DNA of 7,034 bases from Alphaproteobacteria bacterium (lineage in GTDB: Bacteria > Pseudomonadota > Alphaproteobacteria > Kiloniellales > JAKSDN01), in contig JAUVQB010000071.1 of assembly GCA_030598385.1 (NCBI GenBank), positions 1 to 7,034 of the forward strand, read 5' to 3'. The notes beneath the pieces were generated by a model, which had not been told where the DNA came from, searched no databases, and saw only the letters and a list, made by a program, of their open reading frames with translations. Made by a program: the position numbers and the translations under genes. Position 1 is the stretch's first letter, and the number at the start of each line of letters is the position of its first letter. Shown here in pieces: positions 6,653 to 7,034 of the stretch.

Positions 6653-7034
6653 CTAGCCTGCCGGCGATCCCGCCGCCCAAGCGCCTCGGCCTGGTGATCG
6701 ACCTGGACATCTGCGTCGGTTGCCATGCCTGTGTGGTCAGCTGCAAGGAGTGGAATACCGGCGGCTATCCGGCGCCGCTCAGCGACCTCAACCCCTACGG
6801 CCGTGGACAGACCGGCGCCTGGCTGAACCGGGTCCACAGCTACGAGGTGGAGGGTGAAGCGGGCGCCAGCCGCACGGTCCATTTTCCCAAGTCCTGCCTG
6901 CATTGTGAAGACGCGGCTTGCGTCACCGTCTGCCCGACCGGCGCGTCCTACAAGCGCGAGGAGGACGGCATCGTCCTGGTCGAGGAGGAACGCTGTATCG
7001 GCTGCGGGCTGTGCGCCTGGGCTTGCCCCTACGG
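6649..7034 (+). CDS. soeB: Sulfite dehydrogenase SoeABC, iron-sulfur subunit (3' end cut by window edge)
   Basis: A ferredoxin-like electron-transfer subunit of the DmsB/PsrB/NrfC type. It carries electrons from the molybdenum subunit SoeA towards a membrane anchor and the quinone pool. The visible 128 residues hold three cysteine groups: Cys22-x2-Cys25-x2-Cys28-x3-Cys32 ([15 protein letters not shown]), Cys83-x2-Cys86-x4-Cys91-x3-Cys95-Pro, and Cys116-x2-Cys119-x2-Cys122-x3-Cys126-Pro. Family members hold four 4Fe-4S clusters in about 200-250 residues, so the fourth group should lie just beyond the edge. There is no Tat or Sec signal ([18 protein letters not shown]), matching a cytoplasmic complex. 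The start overlaps the soeA stop by ATGA and has a good GGAGG site. The next gene is expected to be soeC, a NrfD/DmsC-like membrane subunit, but it is not visible. Specific naming rests on soeA and on xsc-pta; the family call itself is firm. Confidence 0.88.
   Translation, partial: MTSLPAIPPPKRLGLVIDLDICVGCHACVVSCKEWNTGGYPAPLSDLNPYGRGQTGAWLNRVHSYEVEGEAGASRTVHFPKSCLHCEDAACVTVCPTGASYKREEDGIVLVEEERCIGCGLCAWACPY

Noticed and set aside
1..7034. Mobile element, CRISPR, phage or defence genes
   Set aside because: I saw no transposase, integrase, terminal repeats or regularly spaced repeats, and the space between genes is short and accounted for.

Overview
The window reads as one metabolic island from a high-GC proteobacterium, most likely an alphaproteobacterium. 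That placement rests on GC-rich codon use and on the gene set, a taurine/sulfonate-type xsc-pta pair with a MocR-type TauR-like regulator, and not on any marker gene. Five protein genes fill almost all of it. There are no RNA genes, insertion sequences, CRISPR arrays or recognisable attachment sites.

Layout: (1) positions 1-1031, plus strand, hold the C-terminal part of xsc (sulfoacetaldehyde acetyltransferase), cut by the window edge. (2) A strong GC-rich hairpin with a short T run follows at 1044-1073. (3) pta (phosphate acetyltransferase) lies at 1108-2034, plus strand. (4) A 45-bp convergent gap separates it from tauR (GntR/MocR-type regulator with an aminotransferase-like domain), minus strand, 2080-3588. 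(5) A 163-bp divergent control region (3589-3751) carries a possible tauR promoter and an 11-bp tandem repeat. (6) soeA (molybdopterin catalytic subunit of cytoplasmic sulfite dehydrogenase) at 3752-6652 is translationally coupled through an ATGA overlap to soeB (iron-sulfur subunit), which runs off the right edge.

How the genes work together: Xsc cleaves sulfoacetaldehyde (from taurine or isethionate) with phosphate into acetyl phosphate and sulfite. Pta turns acetyl phosphate into acetyl-CoA for central metabolism. SoeAB, presumably with a membrane anchor SoeC beyond the window, oxidises the toxic sulfite to sulfate in the cytoplasm and passes electrons to the quinone pool. TauR probably senses taurine or a related amine and controls one or both sides. 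The carbon and sulfur products of one reaction are therefore handled by adjacent genes. The pathway is known; I see no previously undescribed system here. The points worth a second look are regulatory: the hairpin between xsc and pta, the tauR-soeA shared control region with its repeats, and the soeA-soeB junction.
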